Positions 11,225 to 11,746 of a DNA stretch of 11,746 bases are shown here, piece after piece (the first letter of the stretch is position 1; the number at the start of each line of letters is the position of its first letter). The notes beneath the pieces were generated by a model that had not been told where the DNA came from, searched no databases, and worked only from the letters and a program-made list of their open reading frames with translations. This DNA comes from Gp13-AA77 sp036521995. GTDB lineage: Bacteria > Acidobacteriota > Terriglobia > UBA7540. The stretch lies in NCBI GenBank assembly GCA_036521995.1, contig DATDGR010000096.1:1-11746 (forward strand), given 5' to 3'. A program made the position numbers and the translations under genes.

Positions 11225-11746
11225 CTAGCGAAGCCCGGAATTTCGGCAAAGTGGCACCGTAGTCCAGTCGCAGCCGCGTCTGCATATTTGCAGCCGCGTC
11301 TGCATATTTAAGGTAAAGGTCCCGTATGGATTCACATGTTGCCATTTCAGCGGCGATAGTGCCCGGAGGTCAACCGGTGTGAGACGGCCGCGCCACTCCG
11401 GTTCCGCCAGGACCTGCTGAATCATCAGCGTGTTCACATACACGAGGCTCACTTGCAGCAAATGCAACGACAGCATTAGAAATTCCTGGCCCTCCAGCCT
11501 GTTGGTGGCGAACTCACCGCCCTTGCCATAGAGGATAAAGCTGTTAGCGCTGTTCCAGTTCTCGATGACCTGGAGTCCTTCGTGAATCTCTCGGCGTAGG
11601 GACTCCAGCCGGAGATAATCGCAAAGGAACACGGTCTTCAGAGCCTTGCCCAATTCACACAGGGCCTTGTAGGTCGGGTGTTGCACGTTATTTTTTGTGA
11701 AGCGCCGCAGAATCGATTCCGCGTCCGCGGTCCCCAGTCGCAGCGC
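11225..11746 (-). CDS. tnpA: Tn3-family transposase TnpA, C-terminal part (5' end outside window)
   Basis: The minus-strand frame is open from the window edge to a stop at 11225-11227. It includes RRFTKNNVQHPTYKALCELG, FLCDYLRLESLRREIHEGLQ and VIENWNSANSFILYGKGGEF, then LVYVNTLMIQQVLAEPEW, LTPVDLRAL and HVNPYGTFTLNM. These are the highly conserved C-terminal blocks of Tn3-family DDE transposases, with the 'GL.VIENWNSAN' helix bearing the last acidic residue region. The enzyme normally acts on 38-bp terminal inverted repeats and makes 5-bp target duplications. The natural C-terminus is altered by a 20-bp tandem duplication (11270-11309) that shifts the frame and replaces the tail with CRRGCDWTTV and following residues. 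The conserved core is intact. I could not find a correctly oriented terminal repeat next to the stop codon, so this end of the transposon may be damaged. Confidence 0.9.
   Translation of the reverse strand, partial: ALRLGTADAESILRRFTKNNVQHPTYKALCELGKALKTVFLCDYLRLESLRREIHEGLQVIENWNSANSFILYGKGGEFATNRLEGQEFLMLSLHLLQVSLVYVNTLMIQQVLAEPEWRGRLTPVDLRALSPLKWQHVNPYGTFTLNMQTRLQICRRGCDWTTVPLCRNSGLR
11270..11309. repeat. 20-bp exact tandem duplication in the 3' end of tnpA
   Basis: The unit GCAGCCGCGTCTGCATATTT occurs at 11270-11289 and again at 11290-11309. Because 20 is not a multiple of three, the second copy changes the tnpA frame. With one copy removed, the frame would read NMQTRLRLDYGATLPKFRAS then LG and stop. 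Confidence 0.95.

Overview
The window is a mosaic of accessory DNA of about 58-60% G+C by eye, with no housekeeping gene and no tRNA or rRNA that I could see. A tyrosine recombinase begins at the left edge and runs out of the window. The C-terminal part of a Tn3-family transposase enters from the right edge. Between them lie five toxin-antitoxin (TA) type gene pairs, a mobilization region and an unusual two-gene ATPase/DNA-binding operon. The host is probably a high-GC Gram-negative bacterium. The right part (STVE-repeat protein, Xis-like and primase-like remnants) reminded me of Acidobacteriota mobile elements and the mobilization block of Proteobacteria, but this is only an impression.

Layout from left to right: integrase 5' end (minus, 1-114); mazEF (219-808); parD and a truncated parE (922-1382); a MobQ-type relaxase on the minus strand (1424-2875); a putative oriT between divergent genes (2997-3047); and a plus-strand overlapping operon of a TraD-like protein, an AbiEii-type nucleotidyltransferase and a DUF6922-like partner (3169-4531). 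A decayed partial copy of the last gene follows (4537-4672). Next come a minus-strand Phd-RelE pair (4701-5222), about 590 bp with no gene I can support, a gene-tail remnant (5863-6060), and a minus-strand operon of an ExeA-like AAA+ ATPase and a winged-helix protein (6069-8011). The right-hand third holds a plus-strand series: an HTH protein, a small excisionase-like protein, a frame-disrupted small gene, the N-terminal fragment of a primase-like protein and two small unknowns (8379-10478). A minus-strand Doc toxin with a ribbon-helix-helix-like antitoxin follows (10517-11118), then the transposase end (11225-11746).

How the parts may work together: relaxase, oriT and TraD-like protein would let the element be mobilized by a helper conjugation system. 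The TA pairs would stabilise it after transfer. The AAA+/winged-helix pair is the best candidate for a replication, maintenance or regulatory module. Its second gene contains eight full copies of a 15-bp near-palindrome that encode the peptide STVE, in two clusters on either side of the winged-helix region; the variation among the standard copies falls almost entirely on synonymous third codon positions. Truncated parE, partial gene copies, frame changes and the 20-bp duplication in the transposase tail show that the region has been repeatedly rearranged.
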